A stretch of DNA of 64,000 nt from assembly GCA_027924645.1 (NCBI GenBank), contig BSBN01000809.1, positions 46,778,001 through 46,842,000 of the forward strand, in the 5' to 3' direction. The notes beneath the pieces are model-generated. The model was not told the DNA's origin and made no database searches. It saw only the letters and a program-made list of their open reading frames with translations. The stretch comes from Cunninghamia lanceolata. Taxonomy: Eukaryota; Streptophyta; Pinopsida; Cupressales; Cupressaceae. Position numbers and translations under genes: made by a program. Positions within the stretch are counted from its first letter, which is position 1. Each line of letters begins with the position of its first letter. Positions 10,963 through 21,642 of the stretch are shown here, in pieces.

Positions 10963-11910
10963 TGTGATGACTTTTAGCTAAAATATTCATATAAAATAGT
11001 TAGATATAAAATAATCACAACAGTTATTCATGTCAAATGCTTAGAGCTGAAATATCCACCACACATATAATAGATTTGCACATGTAATTATTGGTTGGAA
11101 CTGAATATTTTATTCAAGTACAATTCTGCAGATGACTACAAAGATTTACTTCTACAACAATTACAAATATATTATGAAAATACCCAAATGCGGAAATTTT
11201 CTGAAATGTCGAAAGGCTCCAACTTGGAGAGCAGATGCAACTTCTTTGTGAAGCTGCCCTTAGGAATCCAAAGGGGCTTTGTCCTCCAAACTATAGGAAA
11301 CTGATGGGGTTTCGTCCCTTGATCTCCAGAACCTGAGGGTGTCTGTCCTTGGATCCAATAGCTAAACACAAGTGCTCGAACTGGGGTTATGGTTTGAGGA
11401 AAATGTGGAAAGATACCGCAAATTGATGAAGCTGCTCGTCTTATATAGAGGTTGAAGGCTTAGCATGGGCCCAATGTTTTCTGCCATTTTATCATATTCA
11501 AATTTGAGCCCATTAATGGCGTCATTGGTGATCGGTGCAATCCTTTGTTCAAACGGCCCCGGGCTTGGATCAATAGTGTGGTGGGACAACGGGGATTGGG
11601 CTTCAGAGATACCCAATGTTGGAAGGAGTGGGGATTAGGAGTTGGCAATACCTGATGTAGGAAAGAGTGGGGGTTGGAGTTTTGGCATAACCAGTACCGG
11701 TGGGGATCCGGGGTTGGGGATACGACATACCCATTACCATTGTAATGAGGGCAAGGGTAAGTGGTCTGAAGAAAACAAAGGATTGGGAAAGCGGGCGTGT
11801 GGGGAATGAAAGAAAGGTATGCTTGTATGAGAAACTTCGAAATCCTGCCCAAAGCAAGGAAGTGACCCAAACATTCCTAGACATAAATAAATTAGAAAGG
11901 GGACATTACA
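10963..11910 (-). repeat. 3' LTR of element C
   Basis: Matches the LTR at 15604-16771 along most of its length, for example 'gctaaaatattcatataaaa', 'gaaatatccaccacaca' and 'tacccaaatgcggaaat'. In minus-strand sense it runs TGTAATGTCC to ..CATCACA. It is about 220 bp shorter than the partner. A TATA-like box is conserved at 11440-11449. Short frames inside are LTR DNA, not genes. Confidence 0.88.
11440..11449 (-). promoter_or_regulatory. TATA-like box in the LTR of element C
   Basis: Minus strand reads CTATATAAGA; the same box stands at 16083-16092 in the other LTR. Conservation in both LTRs and its place within the LTR fit a polymerase II core promoter. Confidence 0.45.
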
Positions 11911-12049
11911 AGTCCGTTCTTCCCAAAACTGCTTGTTCTCAAGCAATTGTAAATTCAATTACTCTAGGTCTTTGGATTCTTCTCAAGTTGTATCCTTTGT
12001 AGGCATGTTCTTCCAGTGATCTAGATACTTTGTGATGGCACTATTTCTT

Positions 12050-12589
12050 GACTTTTTCACCCTTGTAACCTGGATGGCATCAAGGAGCATATGATGAGTG
12101 GCATTATGGTAGTAATCTCCAAGGTGTAACCATTTGGTCTATGCTGCCCATTGACATGTGACATAGTTTCTCAAGTCTCCTTCCATCCTCGTATTCTTTG
12201 AATCTACCTATCCACCTGTTTGTGTGTAGTGACTAATGCTGGCAGTGGGCTTGGTATTATTTAGGAAAAACAATTCCTGCCAAAAAGGGGTGAGAGATCT
12301 TCTATCCTCATTCAGCTTAGTCATAACATGACTGCAATCTTTACCATGTACCTTGGGGATTCTCGTGATGAAGTCCAGGAATACACTCTCCCAATCTTGC
12401 TTTAGGGATAAGCAATGGCTGAAACAAACTTGTAGGAAAGACATGCTCTTTTTCATTCCATTGGCAAGTGTTGTACTCATTGTTGTGTTTGAGATCATCC
12501 TCCTTAAGTCTTTTCCAGTGGAATCTCTCCTTTATTTGCCAACAAGTCTTGAAGGATCCAGGCTGCCCTACCATGATTGTAACATGCAA
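12050..12589 (-). pseudogene. Integrase of element C
   Basis: Minus-strand pieces: 'GQPGSFKTCWQIKERFHW' and 'LKHNNEYNTCQ' form the HHCC zinc-binding region. Next come 'FLDFITRIPKVHGKDCSHV', the first catalytic Asp block of the DDE core, and 'FWQELFFLNNTKPTASISHY', the later FW.ELF..HPQTDG-like block. Frames 12589-12341 and 12498-12208 overlap, so a frameshift lies near 12420. The C-terminal part is lost in stops. Confidence 0.78.
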
Positions 12590-12593
12590 CGTT

Positions 12594-13058
12594 TCAAAAT
12601 CTCCTGTTTTGTCTTAGATTGGGCACTAACATAATTCTGTCCTTGAACAAAGTGTGACTGTCTGCTATCATATACTTGACATCCTTCACATTTCCATTTA
12701 AGATGTTAGCAACAAAAGTATTCTTGGCATATTCTGCCATGATAGAAACCTTCCAATCACCATGAATGACAAAAATAGAACCAAGAATGGGCATTCTGGA
12801 AAGAGCATCAATAACTACTTCAAAAGCACAAACTTGGAGCTTACTCACCCATTTTTGTTGTTGACCCAAGAAGAACTTCAAGCTATTGCAGTCTATCTCA
12901 ACCACACAACTAACACAAACTAGATACCGTTTGAACTTTGCCAACACATGTAAGATGGCTAGAATCTCCTTGTCATAAATAGAGAAACCGTTCTCCGAAT
13001 ATTTCAACTTTCTGTTCTCCATTGGTATGGGGCGACCTTTTGCATTATAGCAACTCAA
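12594..13058 (-). pseudogene. RNase H of element C
   Basis: Contains 'YSENGFSIYDKEILAILHVL', 'KFKRYL' and 'IDCNSLKFFLGQQQKWVSKLQ', the gypsy RNase H core in which a 'D.NSL' Asp is catalytic. It continues to 'VIDALSRMP', the conserved end of the domain. After that come weak linker residues leading to the integrase zinc-binding region. The frame is open for 154 codons without a frameshift, the best preserved part of C. Confidence 0.82.
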
Positions 13059-13099
13059 ACTCCCTATCTTGAAACATCATATTTTGTAACAAAAGGTCA

Positions 13100-14197
13100 T
13101 GAAAAATACGGAATGACAAATCCTGGGCATGCATTGTTTACCTACTTAAGCTTATCATCAGCGTCCTATGTTGTATCCATCCATGCAAAAGCTCCTTTCT
13201 TCATCATGTTGGTTAAGGGTGTTGCTAACTATGAAAAACCCTTAACAAACCTTCTGTAGTAGATGCGTAGACGAAAGAGTCTTCTCAACTCAGTTAGTGT
13301 GGTAGGGGATGGCTAATTCAGAAAGGTCTGAATCTTTTGCTGATTTTCATGCCTTGAGCACTAGAGACATGGCCTAAGCATAAAACTTCTGTGACTCCAA
13401 ACTCACACTTAGATTCTTTTATCAATAGGGCTTGCTGCTCTTGAATTTGAAAGATTAAATCTAGGTGTTGAATATGATCCTGCTATGTTTTGCTAAATAT
13501 AAAAATAGCATTCAAAGATACCAATATAATTTTGCTTATCTGCCCACTAAATACTTGATTCCTTGTAGATTTGAAAGTGGCTAGTGCTTTAGTCAAACCT
13601 AATGGTATGGCTAACATCTGACTGCTATTTTGTGCACATCCTCATTTGCATATGGATTTGATGGTATCTTGATCTTAGATCACTCATTGAGTAAACTACC
13701 CCTTGCAACTTAGCAATGGACTCATTGATCCTGGGACTGGGTTATATCTTAATCTTTTGGTGCAATGCTTGGTAGTTGATGCACATCCCCATGGTGCCAT
13801 CTTCATTCTTCTCAAGGACCCCTGATGAAGCAAATGGGCTAGAACTGATGTGGTCCATTTTAAACAACACTTTGATAACCTTCTTCAATTCCTCTTTATA
13901 CGTTCCTAGGTAAGGAATGATCATGACAAGCTTAGAGCTCGGTTCCAACTCCATGATGTATTGAAATCCTCTATTGGTTGGCAATCTGGGAGGCATATTA
14001 TTGAACACCATGCTATGCTGTTCTAGAGAAGTCTGAATATTAGAATGATGACTATGCTGCTTACCAGAAAATGATACGGCATGGATGTCCTCCATCACTA
14101 AACAACTTATTGCCCCACCAGCTTTACCCTTGCAAGAAGTCCTCTTAATTGTGGTTACTCTGGGCAATCCATCAGAAAATACCTCTAAGCTCCACAT
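13100..14197 (-). pseudogene. Reverse transcriptase of element C
   Basis: Frame 14197-13742 carries the N-terminal gypsy polymerase signature in order: 'LPTNRGFQYIMELEPSSK', 'PYLGTYKEELKKVIKVLF', 'ISSSPFASSGVLEKNEDG' and 'MCINYQALHQ'. These correspond to the conserved 'P.R....ELK.....G.I..S.SP.ASPV....KKDG..R.C.DYR.LN' block. Downstream, to about 13100, the frame is broken and the catalytic YxDD was not found by eye. An intact enzyme would copy the element RNA into DNA. Confidence 0.8.
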
Positions 14198-14279
14198 CTT
14201 TTCCTTCAGATCTAAACTTTAGCTCCATGGAATTATGATTCTCAATCTCACCCATGGCTACATTGAGTTGTTTGCTTAT

Positions 14280-15590
14280 CTAGATGCAAGGAATGAGGAA
14301 TGTATCAACAACAGTGATATTGAGCCCATCAGGATTTTCACCCCTCATGTGTCTCTCAACATCCTCTTTAGTTATAACACCAGGATCCCACACAATCTTG
14401 CACGGGCAATATTGGACTTGAGAGAAAGGATGCCTGTGCCTTTTTTTGCTAGATGTACCCTTCATCTTTTCATTGCTGTTAGAATGCTTTTCATGATGAC
14501 AAGAACTATGTAATGATATGGAATGAGATTGATGCAATAACTCTTTGCTACTGTTATTCTCTGCATTCCTTGAGCTGCAATCAAACTGTTTATCTTCCTT
14601 TGCTGATTTGAACATTTTTGAGAGATTTACAATAGCACTGCCATTCTCATAGTGAGGGCCATTGATTCTTACTGCTATTCTCCGTATTACTAAAGCTGCA
14701 ATCAAAGAGGCAATCAAAATGTTCATCTTCCTTTACTGATTTGGACATTTCTGAGAGATTTACAATAGCACTGCCATTCTCATAGTGAGAGCCATGAATG
14801 GAACAAGAATCAATTGAAGCATTCTTCATATATGCGTGCTCACCAACTTGTAAACCATTCTTGCACGACAATGATTCCATCTTTTCAGTGTTTGAAAGCT
14901 CAACATGTAATTTAGATTTCCTATTAACTTCGTTAAGACAAGTACTTTCCAGGTGTGAGGAGTCATTAGAAATCACTGGAATGCCTTTTTTAGTTAAGGA
15001 CTCTTTACCTTCAACATGCAAAGCTGATTCCTTCTGCTCCTCTATCTATAGCTTTTTGTACCTTTGGTTTAATCCTCTCTTCCTTTTGCTGGAGAATTTT
15101 CTCTGGGTCATGCTCAATGATCTATTTCTCTAGAGCTTGTTGTGGCTTAGGTTTTGGTCCTTCTTCTTTCTCTAGGAACATGGTGTTAGTAGGCTTTTTC
15201 GTTGTCTTTAGAATGCAAAAATCTATGAAAGAGATATAAACTTGAAACTCTTCACAATGCACTCATGGATAGTTGTCCACTTCTCTTCTTTTTGCATCAA
15301 CTCTCCTATGTATTCATGTTGGCTGCTTTCGTTTTTACAACTCTTTCTGCGATGTTTCCAGTATTGGTCAAAAGTTAGTGCAGCTTTCAAAGCGTTAGAT
15401 CTTCTTTGATACTCCTTTAAGATTTTGTCAATCTCCTCTTTCTACAACCTTTGCTCTAGTATCTCGTTCAATTTATCATAGCACTTCTGCAATCATGCCA
15501 TTGCATCAAGAAAACAATTTGAATTGCTTCCTTTTATCTGTGATTCATAGAATCCTCCCATGTTTCACCCCATACGTTGGCAAGGTCAAA
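14280..15590 (-). pseudogene. Gag-position ORF of element C with internal repeat
   Basis: Minus-strand frames 15021-14647 and 14726-14280 share a repeated block containing 'HYENGSAIVNLS', so a unit of about 120-130 bp (14549-14668 and 14669-14796) has been tandemly duplicated. Closer to the primer site the translation is rich in Lys/Glu ('EEIDKILKEYQRRSNALKAA'). No capsid motif or zinc knuckle is recognised, so the assignment as gag rests on position only. Several stops are present. Confidence 0.45.
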
Positions 15591-15602
15591 GCTTTGATAC
15601 CA
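15591..15602 (-). promoter_or_regulatory. Primer-binding site of element C
   Basis: The minus strand reads TGGTATCAAAGC, one mismatch from the initiator tRNA-Met site, and lies one base inside the LTR at 15604. It fixes the element's orientation. Confidence 0.8.
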
Positions 15603-15603
15603 C

Positions 15604-16771
15604 TGTAATGACCCTTAGCTAAAATATTCATATAAAACAGTTAGATTTAAAATAATCACAACAGTTATTGATGTCAAATGCTCAGATCTGAAATATCCAC
15701 CACACATAATAGACTTGCACATGTAATTGTAGGTTGGAATTGAATATTTCATTCAAGTACACTTCTGTTGCAAATGATTTCAAAGGTTTGCTTCTACAAC
15801 AATTACAAATATACTATGAAAATACCCAAATGCGGAAATCTTCCTAACTGCTGAAAGTCTCCAACTTGAAGCGTAGATGCAACCTCTGTGTGAAGCTGCC
15901 CTTAGGAATCTGAATGGGTTTTGTCCTCTGGACTCTAGGAAAACAATGGAGTTTGGTCCACTGATCTCCAAAATGTAAGGTTTTTTCATTCTTAGATCCA
16001 ATAGCTGAACACAAGTGTTCAAACTAGGGTTATGGTTTGATGAAAATTCTAAAAGATGCCCCAAATTGATGTAGTTGCTTGTCTTATATAGAGATTGAAG
16101 GCCTCAGATGGACCCAAAGTTTCCTGCCATTTTATCTAATTCAAAATTGAGCCCATGAATGGTGTCCTTGGTCAGCCACGGTGATTGGTGCAATCCTTTG
16201 TTTGAATAGTGGGGGTCTAGGAAAAGGCATGCCAAAACGTGGGGGTTTGGGGAAGCGTGTACCAGGGGGATGCAAAGGTAAGCAGGATTGAGGAATTGAG
16301 AGTCGGGGATGCTGCTTTGAAATATCTCCATTTGGTATGATGTCATTATGTTTTCGAATGTTCAAGGTTGGGGGCGCCAGGAATCGTATGCGAGGATGCT
16401 AGGGTGTGAGGGTATGCAAAGGTTTGTGAGCCCGGATTGGCAGAGTGGCAGGACAAGAGCGATTGGGCTTTAGAGATACCGATGCTAGAGGGAGTGGGGA
16501 TCTAGAGTTGGCAATACTTGATGTAGGAAGGAGTGGATGTCGGAGTTTTGGCATAACCAATGCTGATGGGGATCGGGGATACGACATACCCATTAACATC
16601 GTAATGAGGGAGGGAAACTTGGAAGTTTGTAGAAAACAAAGGATTGGGAAATCGGGGGTGTGGCGAATGAAGCAAAGGGATGCTAGCATGAGAAACTCCG
16701 AAATCCCACCTAGAGCAAGAATGTGACCCGAACATTCCCAAACTTAAATAAATTAGAAATAGGATATTAAA
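15604..16771 (-). repeat. 5' LTR of element C
   Basis: Partner of 10963-11910, adjacent to the primer site. It contains about 220 bp (roughly 16205-16440) lacking in the other LTR, including G-rich 'gtgggggtttggggaag'-type phrases that recur. The outer end has mutated from the expected TG to TT on the minus strand. Several open frames here are not protein genes. Confidence 0.88.
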
Positions 16772-16776
16772 TAGGA

Positions 16777-17432
16777 TAATTTATGGCATTTACAATTTAG
16801 CAAGCAAAGCAAATGTTCTTTTCTATGAGTCAATATAGAAAGCTTTATTTTGATATCTTCTCTTGATATTAACCTCACATTTACAAAGAGGTCACCAAAG
16901 TTTCTTATCCCTTGCGATGCCCAAAATTTAGTAGAGCAACCTCTTATCAATGAAAGAGGTTTATTGTTCCAAGCAAGGTTCCACTAAAGCTGAAAAAATT
17001 GCCTCTTTAACCACGGCCTTCTTATAGTCGTGTTGCAATCATGTACTTTGCTTCTGTAGTGGACAACATGACTCTAGGTTGTCATTTGCTCATCCAACTA
17101 ACTGCACCTCCAAACAAAGTAAAGACAACCACTTGTAGACCTCCTATAATCTAGATCACCAACCCAGTCAGAATTAACTAAGCCCTGTAAATCAACCATC
17201 TTGCCCACATCATCAATCCCATGATAACAAATGCAATGATTAGAAGTTCCACGTAAATATTTGAAAACCTTCTAACATAAGTCTAGTGTTCCTTACTAGG
17301 GTTTAATATAAACCTACTTAGAACTCCCACTGTTTGGGCAATATCGGGTCTTCTATAGACCATGGCATACATGAGGCTTCCAACATCATTGGCATACGAA
17401 ACCTTATACATCTCTTCAAGATTATCATTTGT
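16777..17432 (-). pseudogene. Copia RT end and RNase H of element A (left part)
   Basis: Minus strand from 17432: 'MYKVSYANDVGSLMYAMVY', then 'RRPDIAQTVGVLSRF', the conserved end of copia reverse transcriptase. RNase H pieces follow: 'VNSDWVGDLDYRRSTSGCL' (catalytic Asp in 'SDW..D'), then decayed sequence with stops. The tail near 16950-16780 is open but not clearly homologous. Confidence 0.78.
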
Positions 17433-17437
17433 TTTAG
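17433..17437. repeat. Target-site duplication TTTAG (left) of element B
   Basis: TTTAG directly before the left LTR; its exact partner is 29006-29010 after the right LTR. The flanks are the same copia RT of element A. Confidence 0.85.
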
Positions 17438-18014
17438 TGTTGTTATATGGAGCCTAATCAGACTCGGAGGTTAAATTTACCCCACTTTTATCGGTGCGGT
17501 TTCCCCCCAAATTCCTATGAGGTCAAGGGGCAGCGCCCTCGTGCCCCCAAGACGGGGTCCAGGGGTAGCACCCTTGGTGCGCTCTTTGTTGCAATACCCT
17601 TGGCACGCTCTCTGTCGCGATACAGGGCGGGGTCGAGGGGCAGCGCCCCTGAAACCTCACACGGTTTTTTATTATTTTAGTAAGGCATCCGGAGTTATTT
17701 TTCTATTGGCCAACATAAAAAAACCCCTAAATTTGTAACCGACATAAGGCTTGATAAAAGCGGCTAAGGGTTAGGGTTTCCGTTGATATTGTATTGTAGC
17801 ATTTTGTAGTGGTATTGAGTTGCAGGGATTGCTGGTTGTAATCGGTTTGATTTACTGGATAATAATATTGGACTCTTTGTTGGTGGATGTAGCCTGAGTT
17901 TGGGTGAACCATGTTAAAATTGTCTCTCGCTGTTATTATTTTTGTGTATTTCTCATTCCTCTGTTTATTCTTTATTTTCATTTAATTGATATCTTCTGCC
18001 GTCTAACCCTAACA
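17438..18014 (+). repeat. 5' LTR of element B
   Basis: Starts TGTTGTTATATGGAG, ends CCCTAACA. The first third holds a GC-rich tract with variants of the 49-bp unit seen in the other LTR. The rest, from about 17640, is almost identical to 28640-29005. Confidence 0.9.
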
Positions 18015-18016
18015 AG

Positions 18017-18027
18017 TGGTATCAGAG
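18017..18027 (+). promoter_or_regulatory. Primer-binding site of element B
   Basis: TGGTATCAGAG two bases after the LTR end, matching the 3' end of initiator tRNA-Met. Confidence 0.85.
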
Positions 18028-18080
18028 TGCGTTGTGTTTGATTGTCGTCTGCGGGAAGGTCTCACGGTTGAGTGGGAGCA

Positions 18081-18129
18081 ATGGCGGACGAGGGTAAATT
18101 GAAGGTTGCTAAATTCAATGGGTAGAACT
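18081..18129 (+). pseudogene. Start of element B gag, cut by element D
   Basis: From ATG at 18081 the frame reads 'MADEGKLKVAKFNG' and a TAG, the usual copia gag start. It breaks at the GAACT duplication and resumes at 24336 with 'YQL..MQMKDYLYQKDLW'. The join across one GAACT copy is in frame, apart from two TAG codons. Confidence 0.82.
18125..18129. repeat. Target-site duplication GAACT (left) of element D
   Basis: Exact partner at 24331-24335. The flanks are two adjacent pieces of the same copia gag. Confidence 0.82.
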
Positions 18130-18494
18130 TGTTGTGACCAAATCACACATCACCCTATTAGGAATAGGGACCCCCCTTTTTTTTGATGAAGTTTTGATGA
18201 TGTTTTGGGTTCTTTTCCTCTGCCAATCCAATAACGAGTCCCTCTCCTAGAAGATTTTTGTGTCATAACTGGAGGTCTCTTCTGGAAAATGAAGAATCTT
18301 GATTAAATTCTATCCAAGTAATGAATAATGAGATCCTTCTTGATGTATGTTTAAGATCCTGAAAAGACTAAGTCCGGGAGCCTAAAATCCTGAAATCCTG
18401 AAAAATTGACTAAGTCTAAAAACTGGTGAATCCTCCAAATTCTAGATTTTGCATGTTAAATCCGGTGGATTCGAGACCTATCTCAAACATCCTG

Positions 18495-18567
18495 AAAGGT
18501 ATATTGAAAAATATTTAAAGTATAAGAAATTCACCTTATACTTAAATATATTTTTCAATATACCTTT
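18495..18567. repeat. Near-perfect 32-bp inverted repeat (hairpin)
   Basis: Left arm 18495-18526 and right arm 18535-18567, joined by an 8-base loop. The arms pair from 'aaaggtatattgaaaa' to 'ttttcaatataccttt' with one small bulge. It is AT-rich and within the 5' part of element D. It may be a small foldback insertion or an RNA hairpin source. Confidence 0.75.
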
Positions 18568-18619
18568 ACCCTCAAGAACGCTGAAAATGGCTAAGTGTTC
18601 TAAAAGATCTCAAAAGTAT

Positions 18620-19650
18620 GATCCAGTGCGCAAATTTCTAGAGGATTTCGAAACCTCCAACCGATGCGCCAAAAGGGAGAGAAGAAGATGAGGATCCTCG
18701 ACCCTTGATCCAATGCGCCAAGGATAGCAAAGATGATGATTTCGACTTCCCCATCTAATCCGCCAACTTGAAGAGGATTTTAAAAGTGCTATCTATTGCG
18801 CCACATTCTAGAGGATTTGAAATGCCTATCTAATGCGAGAATCAAGAGGGATTCATCTTCTTGATCCAATGCGCCAACATCAAGAAGATCTTCAACTCTC
18901 AAACCAATGCGCCAAAGAAGGGAGAAGGTAGGGGATTCAAAATGGATCAAGTACGCCAATGCTAGAAGATTTTAAAACCTTGATCCATTTTGCAAACTCT
19001 AGAAGATTTCAAAAGGGCTATCTAATGCGCCACACAAGGAGGATTCAAAAGGTGGGAACTAATGCGCCATTTCTAAGAGAATTCAACATCAAAGTCTAAT
19101 GCGATTGGAGGAGGGTTTTTTATCATAAATTTAGGTAAAAATCTAGAGGATTCTCAATACTCCCACCCCATGCGCTAATCAAGAGGATCTCTTGCACCCC
19201 GTCCATTGCGCCAAGAAGGAAGGGAAAATTCGAAGTGCCAAAGTGTAAAGTTTTTGATGTTTCCAGAGGATTTCAAATCCTTATCTAATACGAAAATCAA
19301 GAGGATTTTCAATTCCTCAACCAATGCGACCTAAGGTGAAGGGAGGAGTTTTGGTTAGAATTGCTACATTAAGGTTTTTTAGAGGATCTTAAGAAGCTCA
19401 ACCAATGCACTTGATGGAAGGTAAGTGAGAAGAGGAGGAACATTTTAGAGGAAATCAATACCTTGATCTAATGCGCCACTAAGTGGAGGGTGGTCTAGTT
19501 CAAGTTTTTAAGGCAAAGTTTAGAGGTTTATCAAGGCGGAATCCAAGAGGAATTCACTTACCTCAACCACCAATCCAACAACAAGAGGATCTCCAAACAC
19601 CTTTCCAAAGCGCCAATCCTAGAGGATTCTTGAATCCTCATCCAATGTGC
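18620..19650. repeat. Array of degenerate ATGCGCCA motifs
   Basis: About 20 copies of 'a(a)tgcgcca' or close variants occur in 1 kb, for example near 18664, 18704, 18868, 18906, 19025, 19061, 19205 and 19471. They are spaced roughly 35-80 bp. Most are preceded by 'tccaatc/atcta' and accompanied by 'agaggattt' and 'aagagga' phrases. It is a degenerate higher-order tandem repeat rather than a coding sequence. It lies upstream of D's ORF. Confidence 0.7.
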
Positions 19651-20109
19651 GTGAAGGAGAAATTAAGACATTCAATTATTCCACCTTATAATTCTCTAGA
19701 AAAAGCAAGTCTTGCATTGAAATTCAGGCCACATTTAATAAGATCAGATGAAATTAAATGATTTTCACCTTATTTAATAGGGTCGGCCTAGGTAGTTAGG
19801 CAGTTTTTAAAGCAAATCTTGTATTTATAGCTGCTGTTGCTTTCATTTTCATCATTATTAAGGAGCAGAGTTGTCTTCAAGGAGCAGAAATAAGGTGATT
19901 CTATAAAGTGCAGATCTGATTTTATCAATCTAAGCAAGAATTTGATCAAATTTTGAAGGTATCAACCTAAGGCAGCCTATCAAGTAAGTCTGGTCTGAAC
20001 ATTTCTCATCTGATTTCTTCTTTTATTTCATTAGATGCATTGAAAATTGTCTAAGTGTTGGTAAAAATTAAGAAAATAAGTGGATTTTTGACAAATTCCT
20101 TGAGTCTAG

Positions 20110-21478
20110 ATGATAATATTTTCTTGCAAAATTTCATATTACAAGGATAAAGTCAGAAATCTAATCATTAAGGAAGCTGAAGTAGAGTATAGATCATTCA
20201 TTTTTGAGGTTGCTTATTCGTGTCAAGTTTGTAGGATCATGGCAATGACTTCGAAGGAGAGACAAACAAAGATCAGGATGGATGCTAAGGGCAAAGTTTC
20301 AGAATCGAAGCTCGTTTCAAGGTGGACGAATGTTGGAGACACAAACATGGGCAACAACAACCTAGAAGACATCAAGTCAGTCCTTGAGGAACCTACTGGA
20401 GGTAGTCTTGCTAGAGCCATCATGAGGAGTGGAGCTATAGAAGCTGCTTGTGTTCCACCAGCCCTACCTTGTTCAGAGATGATCATCGAATGTGTTAAAA
20501 GGTATGACATGGATAAAAGACAAATTGTAGCCAAGGATGGAACAGTATTAGTTGGAGAGACTTTCAACATTCCAACTAAAGATAGGATGATCAGCATTTC
20601 TATACAGCAAGGTCAGCAAGAATACAATGTTGATTCAAAGACGAAGTTGCAGGAAATGAAGAGAGACTAGATGGCTAATCCATCTATGAAGTTCAATATG
20701 AATAATCCTCCACAGTTTCACAAGTCAGATTTTCATCCTGAAATTGAATACTTGATCATGTTTCTAAATAGAATGACAGGAATGCCACAATCCGCTACCT
20801 TTCAACCTTGGATGTACTCTTTCATCAAGTTGGTTCTCAAAGGGAAGATGATTGATTGGGCTGGGCTCATCAGTCAGAGTATACATGAACAGTTTATCAA
20901 TTTTTCTAAGACCAAGTCATTTTATGAGTTCCTATGTGGTGTACCTTCTAGCAAGAAATGAAGTCTATTCAGGTCTGACTAAAAGAGAAGTTGGAATTGG
21001 GCCTAATAAGTACTTGTTGCATCAGTGTTACCCTTAGTTACACTTCAAGAATATTAATCATTATATCAGGTTCAATGATGCATTTGCTATGTTCATACTA
21101 AAGAAATTAAGAGGAGAGTTTCATAAGAGGTTGTCAAATGCAGCGAGGGAGTTCATTGTGGCATATGAACATTGGTATACTCAGCATGAAAGGTACACTT
21201 ACATAAGGGTTCAAGGTTTTACATCTTATCCATACAGGTTACCAAGATACCCAGCCAACAGGATGGTGATGTTGGAAGTCACAAGGCAACTCCTGGAACT
21301 CATCAAGCTCCAAAAGTTGAAAAAGAAAGCCAGGATTCAGTTTCCACTTCTCCTTGGACAAAATCTGGAGTGTCCGTCATTAGTGGCAGCTGAATATTCT
21401 GAGATAGAGCTCCAGGCGTATCATTTACAAACCCATGGCACCAAGAGGCTTAATTTTGATCCTTTTCAAGTTTGTTGA
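20110..21478 (+). pseudogene. N-terminal region of long non-pol ORF, element D
   Basis: Open pieces 20110-20670 and 20671-20961 are in one frame separated by a single TAG. After a one-base shift near 20935 the protein continues in the second frame ('SSYVVYLLARNEVYSGLTKR') through a TAG at 21035 to 21478 ('NDAFAMFILKKLRGEFHKRL', 'YEHWYTQHERYTYIRVQGF'). About 450 residues appear to form a globular domain with several aromatic-rich helices. It has no zinc knuckle, protease or polymerase motif. I recall similar conceptual proteins from plant retroelements but cannot name a family. Role unknown, perhaps a gag substitute. Confidence 0.55.
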
Positions 21479-21642
21479 AAATATAACAGAGAATATAAGC
21501 ATGCCATGCAGTTGGAAGATCATTGGGCTAGTGTAAAGGATGAAGATGATCTTTGAACACCCAGTGTTCAAGACTCACATAAGATTTAGTTAAAGCTTCC
21601 AAAGTATTCAGGATTCCAGATCAGTTCACAGAGGATGATACT

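Larger units (their letters stand above)
10963..16771 (-). mobile_element. Element C: complete but dead Ty3/gypsy retrotransposon
   Basis: Two homologous LTRs bracket an internal region that carries, on the minus strand, a primer site (15602-15591), an unusual gag-position ORF, then reverse transcriptase, RNase H and integrase in gypsy order. The element is flanked by exact five-base target duplications TAGGA (10958-10962 and 16772-16776). The left flank is the LINE and the right flank is copia element A. All coding parts carry stops and frameshifts. Confidence 0.88.

Noticed and set aside
11460..11884. Minus-strand frames of 136 and 93 codons
   Set aside because: They lie wholly inside the 3' LTR of element C and do not match any family.
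16399..16741. Overlapping frames on both strands of the 5' LTR of C
   Set aside because: Located in LTR DNA with a shifted counterpart in the other LTR; no domain.
18620..19650. CRISPR-like array
   Set aside because: Repeats are short and degenerate, spacing is irregular, there are no cas genes, and the setting is a plant genome.
20223..20597. 124-codon minus-strand frame
   Set aside because: Opposite strand of the well-supported plus-strand ORF of D.
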